DNA of 64,000 nt from Betaproteobacteria bacterium. Its GTDB lineage: Bacteria > Pseudomonadota > Gammaproteobacteria > Burkholderiales > Burkholderiaceae_C. Below, in pieces: positions 39,524 through 50,115 of this stretch; the first letter of the stretch is position 1, and the number at the start of each line of letters is the position of its first letter. The position numbers were made by a program, and so were the translations under genes. The notes under the pieces are model-generated. The model had not been told where the DNA came from. It did no database searches and saw nothing but the letters and a program-made list of their open reading frames with translations. The stretch is taken from positions 32,001 to 96,000 of the forward strand of contig CANGHH010000017.1 of the NCBI GenBank assembly GCA_947453725.1, given 5' to 3'.

Positions 39524-40417
39524 GTGCCCCCTCGTCAGCCCGCCGTCGAGTCCTTCCGAGCCCCGCCGCGCAGGCCAGGTCCCGCAACGGCGATCGAGGC
39601 CTATGCGGCCGCGCTGGACGCGGGCCTGCAGCAGATCACCGACGCTGCGGCAGGCCTGGCGCAGGACGATCCGGCCGCGCAGGCCGAACAGGTCCATCAA
39701 CTGCGCGTCGGCATCCGCCGGCTGCGCACCGCGCTGCGCAGCTTCCGCGGCTGCGCACCGGCACCCGCGGCCCCGCTGGTCGAGGCGCTGCGCACCCTGT
39801 TCGCCGAACTGGGCCGGGTGCGCGACGCCAGCGCGGCGGGCACCGACATCGCCGCCGAACTCGCCAGGGCCGGTGCACCGCCGTCGGCGCTGCTGCGCGG
39901 TGACGCCGGACCCGACCCGGTCAGGCTGGTGCAGGCTGCCGCGACGCAAGCCACGCTGCGGGCCTGGACCGACTGGCGCGCGACGCTGGCCGTCGCACCG
40001 CCGGGCGCAGCCGGTGCGCCCACCTGGCGCCGCAAACTGGGACGGCGCCTGGGCCGCTGGCACGCAGGCATCGTCGGCGACTGCCTCTCGTTCGATGCGC
40101 TGGATGACGCAGCCCTTCACGCCCTGCGCAAGCGCATCAAGCGCCAGCGTTACGCGGTCGAGTTCCTCGCAGCGGGGCTGCGCCAGCGCCCGCTCGGCGC
40201 CTACCTCGGCGCGCTGGCCGAGGCGCAAGACCGGATGGGCCGGCTGAACGACCTGTTCGTCGCTCGCGCCCGCTACCAGGCGCTGCCCAAGTCGGAACCC
40301 GGCGCCTGGTTTGCGCTCGGCTGGCTGGCCGCGCAGATCGCGCAGGCGCGCCAGCATGCCGAGCCGGCCCTGGCGAGACTGGCGCAGACCCCAGCGCCGA
40401 CAGCCTTCAGGCCATGA
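39524..40417 (+). CDS. CHAD domain protein
   Basis: A 297-residue protein made of a CHAD domain, a helical bundle with conserved His and basic residues that binds polyphosphate or other polyanions. The signature HQLRVGIRRLRTALRSFRG lies at about residues 58-76, and LHALRKRIKRQRYAVEFLA is the second repeat half. No CYTH domain is attached, unlike many relatives. The proposed start is GTG at 39524. The 140-base gap upstream separates it from the divergent SDR gene. Confidence 0.86.
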   Translation: MPPRQPAVESFRAPPRRPGPATAIEAYAAALDAGLQQITDAAAGLAQDDPAAQAEQVHQLRVGIRRLRTALRSFRGCAPAPAAPLVEALRTLFAELGRVRDASAAGTDIAAELARAGAPPSALLRGDAGPDPVRLVQAAATQATLRAWTDWRATLAVAPPGAAGAPTWRRKLGRRLGRWHAGIVGDCLSFDALDDAALHALRKRIKRQRYAVEFLAAGLRQRPLGAYLGALAEAQDRMGRLNDLFVARARYQALPKSEPGAWFALGWLAAQIAQARQHAEPALARLAQTPAPTAFRP

Positions 40418-40423
40418 CGCGCG

Positions 40424-40451
40424 CCGGGCCGTCGACGCTGGCGCGGCCCGG
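40424..40451. terminator. Hairpin between convergent CHAD and icmF genes
   Basis: An 8-bp GC stem (CCGGGCCG / CGGCCCGG) with a 12-base loop fills most of the 46-base gap between two convergent stops. There is no T run, so if it terminates transcription it does so weakly or with Rho. Confidence 0.5.
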
Positions 40452-40463
40452 GGAACCGGCCGC

Positions 40464-43400
40464 CTACATGCTGCGTCGGTACTGACCCCCGACTTCGAAC
40501 AGCGCGTCGGTGATCTGCCCCAGGCTGCAGCAGCGCACGGCGTCCATCAGCACGGCAAAGACATTGTCGTTGGCGATCACGGCCTGCTGCAGGCGCTGCA
40601 ACATCGCCGGCGATTCGGCCGCGTGGCGGGCGTGGAAATCGGCCAGCCGGGCCAGTTGCGATTCCTTTTCGGCCTCGGTGCTGCGCGCCAGTTCGATGGC
40701 TTCGGGCACCGGGTCGCCGTGCGGGCTGCGGAAGGTGTTGACGCCGATGATCGGGTACTCGCCGCTGTGCTTGAGCATCTCGTAATGCATGCTCTCTTCC
40801 TGGATCTTGCCGCGCTGGTAGCCGGTCTCCATGGCGCCGAGCACGCCGCCGCGCTCCGCAATGCGCTCGAATTCGGTGAGCACCGCCTCTTCGACCAGTT
40901 CGGTCAATTCGTCGATGACAAAAGCGCCCTGGTTCGGGTTCTCGTTTTTCGCCAGGCCCCATTCGCGGTTGATGATCAGCTGGATCGCCATCGCGCGGCG
41001 CACGCTGTCTTCGGTCGGCGTCGTGATCGCTTCATCGAAGGCATTCGTGTGCAGCGAATTGCAGTTGTCGTAAACGGCGATCAAGGCCTGCAGCGTGGTG
41101 CGGATGTCGTTGAACTGGATTTCCTGGGCGTGCAGCGAGCGGCCGCTGGTCTGCACGTGGTATTTCAGCTTCTGGCTGCGCTCATTGGCGCCATAACGCT
41201 CGCGCATCGCCACCGCCCAGATGCGCCGCGCCACCCGACCCAGCACCGTGTATTCCGGGTCCATGCCGTTGCTGAAGAAGAAGCTCAGGTTGGGCGCGAA
41301 GTCGTCGATGTGCATGCCGCGCGCCAGATAGGCTTCGACAAAGGTGAAGCCATTGCTCAGCGTGAAGGCCAATTGGCTGATCGGGTTGGCGCCGGCTTCG
41401 GCAATGTGGTAACCGCTGATGCTGACCGAATAGAAATTGCGCACATCGTGCTGCACGAAATACTGCGCGATGTCGCCCATCACCTTCAGGCTGAATTCGG
41501 TGCTGAAGATGCAGGTGTTCTGGCCCTGGTCTTCCTTCAGGATGTCGGCCTGCACCGTGCCGCGCACATTCGCCAAGGCCCAGGCGCGGATCTTGGCGGC
41601 TTCGTCATCGGTCGGCCCGCGGCCGTTGTCGGCCACAAACTGGTCGAGGTTCTGGTCGATGGCGGTGTTCATGAACATCGCCAGGATGGTCGGCGCCGGG
41701 CCGTTGATGGTCATGCTGACGCTGGTCGCCGGGTGGGTCAGCTCGAAGCCCGAATAGAGCACCTTCAGGTCGTCCAGCGTGGCGATCGACACGCCGCTGT
41801 TGCCGACCTTGCCGTAGATATCGGGCCGCCGGTCGGGGTTGTTGCCGTACAGCGTGACGCTGTCGAAAGCGGTGCTCAATCGCTTGGCCGGCAAGCCTTC
41901 GCTGACCATCTTGAAGCGCCGGTTGGTGCGGAAGGCGTCGCCCTCGCCGGCGAACATCCGCGTCGGGTCTTCGTTCTCGCGTTTGAAGGCGAAGGTGCCG
42001 GCGGTGTACGGAAAGCTGCCCGGCACGTTGTCGAGCAGCAGCCACCTCAGCAATTCGCCTTCGCATTCGTAGCGCGGCAAGGCCACTTTGCGGATCTTGC
42101 TGCCCGACAGCGTGGTGTGGGTCAGCGCGGTGCGGATTTCCTGGCCGCGGATCTTGACCACGTACTCGTCGCCAGCGTAGGCCTGCTGCATCGCCGGCCA
42201 CATCGCCAGCAGCTTGCGCGCCTGTGCGTCGAGCAGCGCTTCGCGCGTCTGCGCGATGTCGTTGACGGCTTCGACCGCGCGGTGACGTTCGGGCTTGTCG
42301 GTCTGCAGCATGCCGGCGGTGGCGCGCAGTTGCTGCACCTGGCGTGCGATGCGGCTTTGCGCCAGCGCGTGGGCCTTGTAGCCGCGCACGGTGTCGCTGA
42401 TGTCAGCCAGGTAGCGCACCCGCGCGCCCGGCACGATGGGCAGCTGGTGGGTGCTGTGGCGGGTGCTCACGGTCGGCAGGCGGCCGGAGCTGACCCTCAG
42501 CCCCAGTTCGGCCAGCCGCGGCAGCAGCGCCTGGTAGAGCGCGGTCACGCCGTCGTCGTTGAAGCGGCTGGCCATGGTGCCGAAGACCGGCATCGCCTCG
42601 GGCAACTGCATCCAGGCTTCGCGGTTGCGCTGCACCTGCTTGGCGACGTCGCGCAGCGCATCGGCCGCGCCCTTGCGATCGAACTTGTTGATCGCGACGA
42701 ACTCGGCGAAGTCCAGCATGTCGATCTTTTCGAGCTGGCTGGCGGCGCCGAATTCGGGCGTCATCACGTACACCGGCACATCGACCAGCGGCACGATGGC
42801 GGCGTCGCCCTGGCCGATGCCCGAAGTCTCGACGACGATCAGGTCGAAGCCGGCCGCCTTGCAGGCCAGCACCGCGTCGGGCAGCGCCTGGCTGATCTCG
42901 CTGCCGAAGTCGCGCGTCGCCAGCGAGCGCATGAAGACACGCTGGCCCCGAACGGGCGCGTCGGCGCCAAGCTGATGTTTCGACCACGGCGCCAGCGCGT
43001 TCATGCGGATGCGGTCGCCGAGCAAGGCGCCGCCGCTCTTGCGCCGGCTCGGGTCGATGCTGATGACGGCGATGCGCAGCGCGTCGCCCTGGTCCAGGCG
43101 CAACCGGCGGATCAGCTCGTCGGTCAGGCTGCTCTTGCCGGCGCCGCCGGTGCCGGTGATGCCGAGCACCGGCGTCGTCGATGCCGCGGCGGCGGCCACC
43201 AGCGACGCCCGCAGGCCGTCGCCGGCCTGCGGGCGTCGCTGGCCGTCGCCGGCCTGCGCGTTGCGATGGCCGTCGCCGGCCTGCGCGTTGCGATGGCCGT
43301 CGCCGGCCTGCGCGTTGCGATGGCCGTCGCCGGCCTTGCCGTTTTGGCCTTCGGCCGAAACCTGACGGTTTTCGAGCGCGGTGATGGCCTGGGCCAGCGC

Positions 43401-43922
43401 GCGCCACGCGGCATCCGAGTGGCCTTGCAGTGCGGCGGCATCGGCCGGCGCGTGGCCCGACAGGTCGGCATCGCAGCGCATCACCATCTCGCCGATCATC
43501 CCTTGCAGGCCCATGCGCTGGCCGTCTTCGGGGCTGTAGATGCGGGCCACGCCGTAGGCCTGCAGTTCGCCGATCTCGGCCGGCACGATGACGCCGCCGC
43601 CGCCGCCGAAGACCTGGATGTGCGCGCCGCCGCGGCTGCGCAGCAGGTCGACCATGTACTTGAAGTACTCGACGTGGCCGCCCTGGTAGCTGCTGATCGC
43701 GATGCCCTGCACGTCTTCCTGCAGCGCGGCCGTCACGACCTCCTCGACGCTGCGGTTGTGACCCAGGTGGATCACCTCGCAGCCCATGCCCTGCAGGATG
43801 CGCCGCATGATGTTGATCGCCGCGTCGTGGCCGTCGAACAGGCTGGCGGCGGTGACGAAGCGCACCTTGTTCACCGGCCGGTAGGCGGCCATGGCGCGGG
43901 CTTCGGCGGAGAGGTCGGTCAT
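40464..43922 (-). CDS. icmF: Fused isobutyryl-CoA mutase IcmF
   Basis: An 1152-residue cobalamin enzyme that interconverts isobutyryl-CoA and n-butyryl-CoA. The N-terminal B12-binding domain (about residues 18-150) has the DGHD motif with His32. A MeaB/MeaI-type G-protein chaperone follows, with P-loop GTGGAGKS (257-264), [11 protein letters not shown] and NKFDRKG. The C-terminal half is the mutase TIM barrel ([14 protein letters not shown] and [20 protein letters not shown] regions). This order defines IcmF. The linker between B12 and G domains (residues 197-240) is built from nine-residue repeats. It is divergent from coaX. Confidence 0.95.
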   Translation of the reverse strand: MTDLSAEARAMAAYRPVNKVRFVTAASLFDGHDAAINIMRRILQGMGCEVIHLGHNRSVEEVVTAALQEDVQGIAISSYQGGHVEYFKYMVDLLRSRGGAHIQVFGGGGGVIVPAEIGELQAYGVARIYSPEDGQRMGLQGMIGEMVMRCDADLSGHAPADAAALQGHSDAAWRALAQAITALENRQVSAEGQNGKAGDGHRNAQAGDGHRNAQAGDGHRNAQAGDGQRRPQAGDGLRASLVAAAAASTTPVLGITGTGGAGKSSLTDELIRRLRLDQGDALRIAVISIDPSRRKSGGALLGDRIRMNALAPWSKHQLGADAPVRGQRVFMRSLATRDFGSEISQALPDAVLACKAAGFDLIVVETSGIGQGDAAIVPLVDVPVYVMTPEFGAASQLEKIDMLDFAEFVAINKFDRKGAADALRDVAKQVQRNREAWMQLPEAMPVFGTMASRFNDDGVTALYQALLPRLAELGLRVSSGRLPTVSTRHSTHQLPIVPGARVRYLADISDTVRGYKAHALAQSRIARQVQQLRATAGMLQTDKPERHRAVEAVNDIAQTREALLDAQARKLLAMWPAMQQAYAGDEYVVKIRGQEIRTALTHTTLSGSKIRKVALPRYECEGELLRWLLLDNVPGSFPYTAGTFAFKRENEDPTRMFAGEGDAFRTNRRFKMVSEGLPAKRLSTAFDSVTLYGNNPDRRPDIYGKVGNSGVSIATLDDLKVLYSGFELTHPATSVSMTINGPAPTILAMFMNTAIDQNLDQFVADNGRGPTDDEAAKIRAWALANVRGTVQADILKEDQGQNTCIFSTEFSLKVMGDIAQYFVQHDVRNFYSVSISGYHIAEAGANPISQLAFTLSNGFTFVEAYLARGMHIDDFAPNLSFFFSNGMDPEYTVLGRVARRIWAVAMRERYGANERSQKLKYHVQTSGRSLHAQEIQFNDIRTTLQALIAVYDNCNSLHTNAFDEAITTPTEDSVRRAMAIQLIINREWGLAKNENPNQGAFVIDELTELVEEAVLTEFERIAERGGVLGAMETGYQRGKIQEESMHYEMLKHSGEYPIIGVNTFRSPHGDPVPEAIELARSTEAEKESQLARLADFHARHAAESPAMLQRLQQAVIANDNVFAVLMDAVRCCSLGQITDALFEVGGQYRRSM
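43214..43337. repeat. 27-bp minisatellite inside icmF
   Basis: Three identical 27-bp units (43241-43267, 43268-43294, 43295-43321) are preceded by a variant unit (43214-43240) and followed by a partial unit (43322-43337). Read on the minus strand they encode AGDGHRNAQ three times, then AGDGQRRPQ and a truncated copy. The period is a multiple of three, so copy-number change keeps icmF in frame. Confidence 0.95.
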
Positions 43923-44047
43923 GGCGTGTCGGCGGGTTGTGCGTGGGCAGGGGCGCTGGCCTGGCGGGCAGCGTCAGATCATGCCACCGCGGCCCCGCCC
44001 CAGGGCGGGTGGTTACCATCGCGCCCGCAGCGACAGAGACAAACGCC

Positions 44048-44830
44048 ATGAGCTTCCTCGCCATCGACATCGGCAACACGCGCCTCAAGTGGGCCCTGTA
44101 TGCCGCGCCCCAGCCCGGCGCCGTGCTGCTCAGCCAGGGCGCGGTCTTCCTGGAGACCATCGACACGCTGGCCGACAGCAACTGGAAGGAACTGGCCGAG
44201 CCGGCCAGCATGCTGGGCTGCGTGGTGGCCGGCGACGCGATTCGCCGCCGCGTCGAGGAGCAACTGGAGCTGTGGGACGTGCAGCCGCACTGGGTGGTGG
44301 CGTCGCGCCACGAGGCCGGCCTGACGAACGGCTACGAACACCCCAGCCGGCTGGGTGCCGACCGCTGGGTGGCGCTGGCCGGCGCGCGGGCCCGCGTGCT
44401 GGCCGACGCCCAGCTGCTGGGCGCCCCGCCGCGCCCGGCGCTGGTGGTGATGGTCGGCACGGCGGTGACGGTGGACGCGCTGGACGCCGATGGCCATTTC
44501 CTGGGCGGGCTGATCATTCCGGGCTTCGGCCTGATGCAGCGCGCGCTGGAGATGGGCACCGCCGGCCTGAAGGTGCCGACCGGCGAAGTCGTCGACTTCC
44601 CCGCCAACACCAGCGACGCCCTGATGAGCGGCGGCACCAACGCCATCGCCGGCGCCATCGAACGCCAGGCCCGCCGGCTGGCGGCCCGCACCGGCCAGTC
44701 GCCCTTGCTGCTGATGTCGGGCGGCGCCGCTGCCAAGCTGGCGCCGATCACCGACCTGCCCTTCGAGATGGTGGAAACGCTGATCTTCGAAGGCCTGCTG
44801 ATGCTGCAGAGCCGGCGCCTGGCGCTGTAG
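44048..44830 (+). CDS. coaX: Type III pantothenate kinase
   Basis: A 260-residue kinase for the first step of coenzyme A synthesis. ATG at 44048 gives the phosphate-1 motif [13 protein letters not shown] at the very start. The pantothenate-site segments [14 protein letters not shown] and GTAVTVDAL and the [15 protein letters not shown] segment are all present. The bifunctional biotin ligase gene often found before coaX is absent. The gene stops 15 bases before the convergent CBS-protein stop. Confidence 0.95.
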   Translation: MSFLAIDIGNTRLKWALYAAPQPGAVLLSQGAVFLETIDTLADSNWKELAEPASMLGCVVAGDAIRRRVEEQLELWDVQPHWVVASRHEAGLTNGYEHPSRLGADRWVALAGARARVLADAQLLGAPPRPALVVMVGTAVTVDALDADGHFLGGLIIPGFGLMQRALEMGTAGLKVPTGEVVDFPANTSDALMSGGTNAIAGAIERQARRLAARTGQSPLLLMSGGAAAKLAPITDLPFEMVETLIFEGLLMLQSRRLAL

Positions 44831-44845
44831 CGCCGCGAACGCTGC

Positions 44846-45274
44846 TCACGACTGGATGTAGTTCTCCAGCTGGGCGATGGTGGCCTCGTGGGTGGCGATG
44901 ATGTCGTCCATGATGTCGCGGATCGAGATCATGCCCAGTACCGTGTCGCCTTCGAGCACCGGCAGGTGGCGGATCTTGCGCTCGCTCATCAACTGCATGC
45001 AGGCGCGGGTGCCGGTGCGGGGCGTGACGGTGAGCACCTGCGCGGTCATGATCTCGGCGACGCGGGTTTCGCGCGAATTGCGGCCCTGCAAGGCCACCTT
45101 GCGCGTGTAATCGCGCTCGGACACCACCCCCACCAGCTTGGCGCCCGACATCACCACCAGCGCCCCCACCTCGTACTGCGACAGCAGTTCCAGTGCGGCA
45201 AACACGCTGTCGTCCGGGCGCGCATGCCACAAGGTGCCGCCACGCTGCTTCAGGAGTTCGGAAACCGGTTTCAT
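44846..45274 (-). CDS. Tandem CBS-domain protein
   Basis: A 142-residue protein consisting of two CBS motifs: VGALVVMSGAKLVGVVSERDYTRK-like sequence near residues 36-60, and RKIRHLPVLEGDTVLGMISI near 98-118. Such stand-alone CBS pairs bind adenine nucleotides. The regulated partner is unknown. It is divergent from kynB with 81 bases between the starts. Confidence 0.92.
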   Translation of the reverse strand: MKPVSELLKQRGGTLWHARPDDSVFAALELLSQYEVGALVVMSGAKLVGVVSERDYTRKVALQGRNSRETRVAEIMTAQVLTVTPRTGTRACMQLMSERKIRHLPVLEGDTVLGMISIRDIMDDIIATHEATIAQLENYIQS

Positions 45275-45355
45275 GGGCGTTGCTCCAGGGTGACAGACCG
45301 GGGCTAGCGTAACTGAAATGACGCGCCATTCAAGCCCAACCCGGGGCGGCCTATC

Positions 45356-46021
45356 ATGGCCAGCATGGCCGGCAACGACATCCTGCGCGACGCTTTGCGA
45401 ATCTGGGACATCTCGCCGCCGGTGCATGCCGGCTCGCCAGTGTTCCCCGGTGACGCGCCCTTCGGCAGCGTCTGGGCCGCGCGCATAGCGCCCGGCTGCC
45501 CGGTCAACGTCAGCACCCTGACGCTGTCGCCGCACACCGGCGCCCACGCTGACGCGCCGCTGCACTATGACGACGAAGGCGCGGCCATCGGCGCGCTCGA
45601 TCTGGCGCCCTTCCTCGGGCGCTGCCGCGTCATCCACGCGATCGGCGTGGCGCCGCTGATCGAATGGCAGCACCTCGCCCATGCGCTGGACGACCTGCCA
45701 CCGCGGGTGCTGCTGCGCAGCTATCGACAAGCGCCGGTCGACCGCTGGGACGCCGCACTGGCCGCTTGCGCGCCGGACACCATCGAGCGCCTGGCCGACC
45801 TCGGCGTGACGCTGGTCGGCATCGACACCGCCAGCATCGACCCGGCCGACAGCAAGACGCTCGACAGCCACCAGGCCATCCGCCGGCGCGGCCTGCGGGT
45901 GCTGGAAAACCTGCTGCTCGACGACGTGCCCGAAGGCGATTACGAACTGATCGCGTTGCCGCTGAAACTGACCACGGCCGACGCATCGCCAGTGCGGGCC
46001 ATTCTTCGAGAACTCGCATGA
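45356..46021 (+). CDS. kynB: Kynurenine formamidase
   Basis: A 221-residue metal-dependent cyclase-type hydrolase that turns N-formylkynurenine into kynurenine. The metal-binding [11 protein letters not shown] (residues 60-70) and the later [20 protein letters not shown] match bacterial KynB. It is the first gene of kynB-kynU-kynA, each overlapping the next by ATGA. A second ATG at 45365 is an alternative start. Confidence 0.95.
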   Translation: MASMAGNDILRDALRIWDISPPVHAGSPVFPGDAPFGSVWAARIAPGCPVNVSTLTLSPHTGAHADAPLHYDDEGAAIGALDLAPFLGRCRVIHAIGVAPLIEWQHLAHALDDLPPRVLLRSYRQAPVDRWDAALAACAPDTIERLADLGVTLVGIDTASIDPADSKTLDSHQAIRRRGLRVLENLLLDDVPEGDYELIALPLKLTTADASPVRAILRELA

Positions 46022-47337
46022 CCCGTGACGAAGCCCTGGCGCTGGACGCCGCCGACCCGCTGGCCACGCTGCGCGAGCAATTCGCGCTGCCGGCCGGCGT
46101 GATCTACCTGGACGGCAATTCGCTCGGCGTGCTGCCGAAGACGGCCGCCGCGCGCGTGCAGCAGGTCGTGCAGGACGAATGGGGCACGGGCCTGATCCGC
46201 AGCTGGAACGCCGCCGGCTGGATGGACCTGCCGCAGCGCATCGGCGACAAGATCGCGCGCCTGGTCGGTGCCGGCGCCGGGGAGTTGGTGGTGGCCGATT
46301 CGACCAGCGTCAACCTGTTCAAGGTGCTGAGCGCGGCGCTGACCATCAGCGCCACCGACGCGCCGCAGCGCAAGGTCATCCTCAGCGAGCGCAGCAACTT
46401 CCCGACCGACCTGTACATCGCGCAAGCGCTGTGCCGCGAACGCGGTTTCGAGCTGGTGCTGGCCGAGCCCGACGAGTTGCCGGCGCTGCTGACCGAGCGG
46501 ACCGCCGTGCTGATGCTGACCCACGTCAACTACCGCAGCGGCCGCCTGCACGACATGGCCGCGCTGAACGGCGCCGCCCACGCGGCCGGCGCACTGACGG
46601 TGTGGGACCTGGCGCACAGCGCCGGCGCGGTGCCGCTGGACCTGCTGGGCACCGGGACCGGTTCCGGCGACTGGAGAAGGTCGAAGGCGGCCGACTTCGC
46701 GATCGGCTGCGGCTACAAGTACCTGAACGGCGGGCCCGGCGCGCCGGCCTTCGTCTGGGCCCATCCGCGCCATGTCGACCGATTCTGGCAGCCGCTGGCC
46801 GGCTGGATCGGTCATGCAGCGCCTTTCGACTTCACCCCGGGCTACCGGCCGGCGGCGGGCATTGCGCGCTACCTCTGCGGCACGCCGGCGGTGCTCAGCC
46901 TGGCCGCGCTGGAATGCGGTGTCGATACGGTGCTGGCCGCCGAGCCGCTGGGCGGCATGACGGCGCTGCGCGCCAAGTCGCTGGCGCTGACGCGGCTGTT
47001 TGCCGACCGGGTGCGGGCCACCTGCCCGGAACTGGCCCTGGCATCGCCGGCCGACGATGCGCTGCGCGGCAGCCAGCTCAGCCTGACCAGCGCCGAGGGC
47101 CAGCCCGAGTTGGGCTACCCGGTGATGCAGGCGCTGATCGCGCGCGGCGTGATCGGCGACTTCCGCGCCGGCGACCCGGCGCACCCAAAGGGCGCGCAGG
47201 ACATCCTGCGCTTCGGCTTCACGCCGCTGTACGTGCGCCACGTCGATGCCTTCGACGCCGCCGAGCAGCTGCGCGCGGTGCTGCACAGCGGCGAATGGCG
47301 GCGGCCCGAATTCAAGCAGCGACAGGCGGTGACATGA
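46018..47337 (+). CDS. kynU: Kynureninase
   Basis: A 439-residue PLP enzyme that splits kynurenine into anthranilate and alanine. YLDGNSLG near the N-terminus, the [15 protein letters not shown] cofactor region and the PLP lysine in [16 protein letters not shown] are all present. The start ATG overlaps the kynB stop and its stop overlaps kynA, so the three are coupled. Product anthranilate could enter aromatic degradation elsewhere in the genome. Confidence 0.96.
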   Translation: MTRDEALALDAADPLATLREQFALPAGVIYLDGNSLGVLPKTAAARVQQVVQDEWGTGLIRSWNAAGWMDLPQRIGDKIARLVGAGAGELVVADSTSVNLFKVLSAALTISATDAPQRKVILSERSNFPTDLYIAQALCRERGFELVLAEPDELPALLTERTAVLMLTHVNYRSGRLHDMAALNGAAHAAGALTVWDLAHSAGAVPLDLLGTGTGSGDWRRSKAADFAIGCGYKYLNGGPGAPAFVWAHPRHVDRFWQPLAGWIGHAAPFDFTPGYRPAAGIARYLCGTPAVLSLAALECGVDTVLAAEPLGGMTALRAKSLALTRLFADRVRATCPELALASPADDALRGSQLSLTSAEGQPELGYPVMQALIARGVIGDFRAGDPAHPKGAQDILRFGFTPLYVRHVDAFDAAEQLRAVLHSGEWRRPEFKQRQAVT

Positions 47338-48233
47338 ACACCCACAGCAAGTCGGACAGCGACCCCTTCGGCCCAGCCGACGAAGCCCCGGCCGGTCCCG
47401 ACGGACCGGTGGCCGTTCCGGTCGAGCCCGCAGCCGAGGTCGCACCGATCGACCTGGGCAGCGACCCGGGCTACGGCGACTACCTGCACCTGGACCGCTT
47501 GCTGAGCGCCCAGCACCCGCTCGGCACCGACCACGAGGAGATGCTGTTCATCGTCCAGCACCAGAGCAGCGAACTGTGGATGAAGCTGCTGCTGCACGAG
47601 CTGCACGCGGCCATGCGCCACATCGCGGCCGACCAGCTGCACCCGAGCCTGCAGATGCTGGCGCGGATCGGCCAGATCATGGGCCAACTGGCCCAGGCCT
47701 GCGAGGTGCTGGCCACGATGACGCCGCCGGCTTGCAGCGCGGTACGCCCTTACCTGGCCAACAGCAGCGGCTTCCAGAGCTGGCAGTTCCGCTGCATCGA
47801 ATTCGGCCTCGGCCACAAGCACAGGCCGCTGCTCAAGGCGCACGCGCAGCGGCCCGACCTGCTGGCGCATCTCGAGGCGGCCTGGCGTTCGCCGTCGCTC
47901 TACGACGAGGCGCTGCGCCTGCTGGCCCGCCGGGGACTGAGCGTGCCGGCCACGCACACGCTGCGCGACTGGACGCTGCCGTACGCCGAAAGCGCCGAGG
48001 TCGAGGCCGCCTGGCTGCAGGTCTACCGCAAGCCGGAAGCCCACCGGGACCTCCACCAGCTGGGCGAAAAGCTGACCGACGTCGAAACGGCCTTCCGCCT
48101 CTGGCGCTTCCGCCAGGTGACGACGGTGGAACGCGTCATCGGCTTCCAGCGCGGCACCGGCGGCGGCCAGCTGCGCAAGCTGCTGGACGTGGTGCTGTTC
48201 CCGGAAATCTGGCGCCTGCGTACCGCGCTGTAG
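47334..48233 (+). CDS. kynA: Tryptophan 2,3-dioxygenase homologue lacking the axial heme histidine
   Basis: A 299-residue member of the TDO family, whose members open the tryptophan ring to N-formylkynurenine with heme and O2. The fold is clear: [31 protein letters not shown] with active-site base His76, [13 protein letters not shown] and a C-terminal [14 protein letters not shown]. However, the axial heme ligand position, His in the usual [16 protein letters not shown] motif, is Gln261 ([12 protein letters not shown]). The following GTGG loop is about four residues shorter than usual (GTGGGQLRK). The first 45 residues are a Pro/Ala-rich acidic extension. Either the enzyme is inactive, uses another ligand, or has another job. 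Operon position is canonical. Confidence 0.9.
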   Translation: MNTHSKSDSDPFGPADEAPAGPDGPVAVPVEPAAEVAPIDLGSDPGYGDYLHLDRLLSAQHPLGTDHEEMLFIVQHQSSELWMKLLLHELHAAMRHIAADQLHPSLQMLARIGQIMGQLAQACEVLATMTPPACSAVRPYLANSSGFQSWQFRCIEFGLGHKHRPLLKAHAQRPDLLAHLEAAWRSPSLYDEALRLLARRGLSVPATHTLRDWTLPYAESAEVEAAWLQVYRKPEAHRDLHQLGEKLTDVETAFRLWRFRQVTTVERVIGFQRGTGGGQLRKLLDVVLFPEIWRLRTAL

Positions 48234-48330
48234 ACCACCGGGACGCGGCTGGCCGGCGGCGACGCCAGGCTCGAGAATCGCCACCATCCCGCCCCATCAC
48301 CCCCGATCGCCCCGAACACGGAACCCGAGC

Positions 48331-49236
48331 ATGAGTCTCTTGCGAGAAGCACCCATCGAAGCCACCAACCCGCTGGGGCTGGCCGGCATCGAATACATCG
48401 AATACGCGACCTCGGCGCCGCAAGCCACCGGCCATGTGCTGGAGCTGATGGGCTTCCGGCCGATCGCCCGCCACCGGTCGCGCGAGGTCACGCTGTACCG
48501 CCAGGGCGGGATGAACCTGATCGTCAACGCCCAGCCCGGCGTGGTCGGGCGGCGCCACGCGGTGGTCGACCAGCCGCGCATCTCGGCCATCGCGCTGCGC
48601 GTGCGCGACGCGCGGGCGGCCTACGACCACGTGCTGGAGCGCGGCGCCTGGGAAGTGCCGATGCACGCGCAGGTGATGGAGCTGAACATCCCCGGCATCC
48701 ACGGTCCGGGCGGCGCCCACATCTACTTCGTCGACCGCCACCGCGAGTTCTCGATCTACGACGTCGACTTCACCGCCATCCCCACCGTCGACCCGCAGGT
48801 GCCGGCGCTGCACGGCATGCGCTATTTCGGCGTGGTGCAGTACATCGGCCGCGACCGCGCCGACGACTGGTGCGAGTTCTACCGCCACCTGTTCGGCTTC
48901 ACCGTGCTGCCCGAAGCAGAACGCTTCGGCATCCTGCCCAAGGGCACCCTGCTGCGCAGCCCTTGCAAGAGCTTCATGGTGCAACTGGTCGAGCCCGATC
49001 CGGTGACCCTGGTCTACGACGAGGAGGAGCTGTTCCACCGCGTCGGCTTCGGCGTGCCCGATGTGCCGGCGGCGGTGGCCGATCTGCGCCGGCGCGGTGT
49101 CGAGTTCGTCGAGTCGCCGCAGACCCACACCGAAACGCGGGGCGCGCTGACCCGCCACTACCAGCATTCGCTGCTCTTCGAGCTGGTGCAGGACAGCGCC
49201 CGCTCCACCGCCGACAGCGCGCCGGAGGCCGTGTGA
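48331..49236 (+). CDS. VOC-family protein resembling 4-hydroxyphenylpyruvate dioxygenase
   Basis: A 301-residue protein with two glyoxalase/VOC repeats (about residues 16-145 and 160-290). The first opens with GLAGIEYIEYATSAP and the second with MRYFGVVQYIGRDRADDW, as in 4-hydroxyphenylpyruvate dioxygenase and in the C-terminal domain of QuiC-type 3-dehydroshikimate dehydratases. It overlaps the following TIM-barrel gene by GTGA, so the two products are made together and may form a complex. True HPPD is somewhat longer (about 355 residues), so I do not assign that activity. Confidence 0.8.
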   Translation: MSLLREAPIEATNPLGLAGIEYIEYATSAPQATGHVLELMGFRPIARHRSREVTLYRQGGMNLIVNAQPGVVGRRHAVVDQPRISAIALRVRDARAAYDHVLERGAWEVPMHAQVMELNIPGIHGPGGAHIYFVDRHREFSIYDVDFTAIPTVDPQVPALHGMRYFGVVQYIGRDRADDWCEFYRHLFGFTVLPEAERFGILPKGTLLRSPCKSFMVQLVEPDPVTLVYDEEELFHRVGFGVPDVPAAVADLRRRGVEFVESPQTHTETRGALTRHYQHSLLFELVQDSARSTADSAPEAV

Positions 49237-50114
49237 AGATCGGCGAATTCGGCATGGACACCATTTCGCTGGCCGGCCCGCTGGAGGCCAGGCTGGCAGC
49301 GATCAAGGGCGCCGGCTTCGACCAGGTGATGCTCAGCGCGCGCGACATCGTCGGCCATGCCGGCGGCGTCGACGCGGCGGTGGCGGCGGTGCGGGCCAGC
49401 GGCTTGCGCGTCACCGGCTTCCAGGTGCTGCGCGACTTCGAAGGCCTGTCGGGCAAGCTGCACGCCTACAAGCTCGACATCGCCAAGGCCATGATCACGA
49501 TGTGCGCCGCCCTGGGCTGCAAGGTGCTGCTGGCCTGCTCGTCGACCAGCGCCCACGCCAGCAGCGACAAGCGCCAGCTGGCGCGCGACCTGCACAAGCT
49601 GTCGATGCTGGCCCTGCCCCACGGCATCCAGGTGGCCTACGAGGCACTGTCCTGGGGCCGCACGGTGAACGAGTTCACCACCGCCTGGGAGATCGTGGCC
49701 CTGGCCGACAGCCCCAACCTGGGCATCGCCATCGACTCCTTCCACATCTTCGCGTCCAAGACCTCGATCGAGGACCTGGACATGATCGAGCCGTGGAAGA
49801 TCTTCCTGGTCCAGCTGTCCGACTTCATGTGGCAGGAAGCGCGCACCTTCGAGGAACGCATGGCCACGGCGCGGACCTTCCGCGTCTTCCCCGGTGAAGG
49901 CGTTCACAGCGACGAGCTGGCGCAACTGGTGGTTGCGCTGGACCGCCTGGGCTACCGCGGCGACTACAGCTTCGAGGTCTTCAACGACGACTACCAGCAA
50001 CTGCCGCTGCCGGTGGTGGCCGAACGGGCCCGGCGCAGCGCGATGTGGCTGGCCGAGGACGTGCTGCAGCGTTCGGCGCCGACGCGGCAGCTGCTGAACC
50101 CCCGGGTTCGCTGA
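49233..50114 (+). CDS. Sugar phosphate isomerase/epimerase-type TIM barrel, dehydroshikimate dehydratase-like
   Basis: A 293-residue xylose-isomerase-like TIM barrel. Candidate metal ligands lie in VAYEALSWG, AIDSFHIFA, LVQLSDF and SFEVFND. RVTGFQVLRDFEG and YEALSWGRTVNEF closely follow the N-terminal domain of bacterial 3-dehydroshikimate dehydratase (QuiC/AsbF group), which makes protocatechuate. The start is GTG at 49233, inside the stop of the VOC gene. In QuiC the two domains form one polypeptide; here they appear as two overlapping genes in reverse order. Activity is inferred from family resemblance only. Its stop is one base from the convergent aminotransferase stop. Confidence 0.78.
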   Translation: MKIGEFGMDTISLAGPLEARLAAIKGAGFDQVMLSARDIVGHAGGVDAAVAAVRASGLRVTGFQVLRDFEGLSGKLHAYKLDIAKAMITMCAALGCKVLLACSSTSAHASSDKRQLARDLHKLSMLALPHGIQVAYEALSWGRTVNEFTTAWEIVALADSPNLGIAIDSFHIFASKTSIEDLDMIEPWKIFLVQLSDFMWQEARTFEERMATARTFRVFPGEGVHSDELAQLVVALDRLGYRGDYSFEVFNDDYQQLPLPVVAERARRSAMWLAEDVLQRSAPTRQLLNPRVR

Positions 50115-50115
50115 C

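Noticed and set aside
43214..43337. The 27-bp repeats as a short CRISPR array
   Set aside because: Units are directly adjacent with no spacers, encode an in-frame peptide repeat inside icmF, and no cas genes are present.
40311..44051. A 1246-codon open frame on the plus strand opposite icmF
   Set aside because: It is the mirror of a clear B12 mutase, with His/Arg/Gln-rich low-complexity translation and no motifs. High GC keeps opposite frames open.
49158..50000. A plus/minus gene pair at the QuiC-like barrel, with a 280-codon minus-strand frame
   Set aside because: The minus-strand translation is low-complexity, whereas the plus frame has isomerase metal-ligand motifs.
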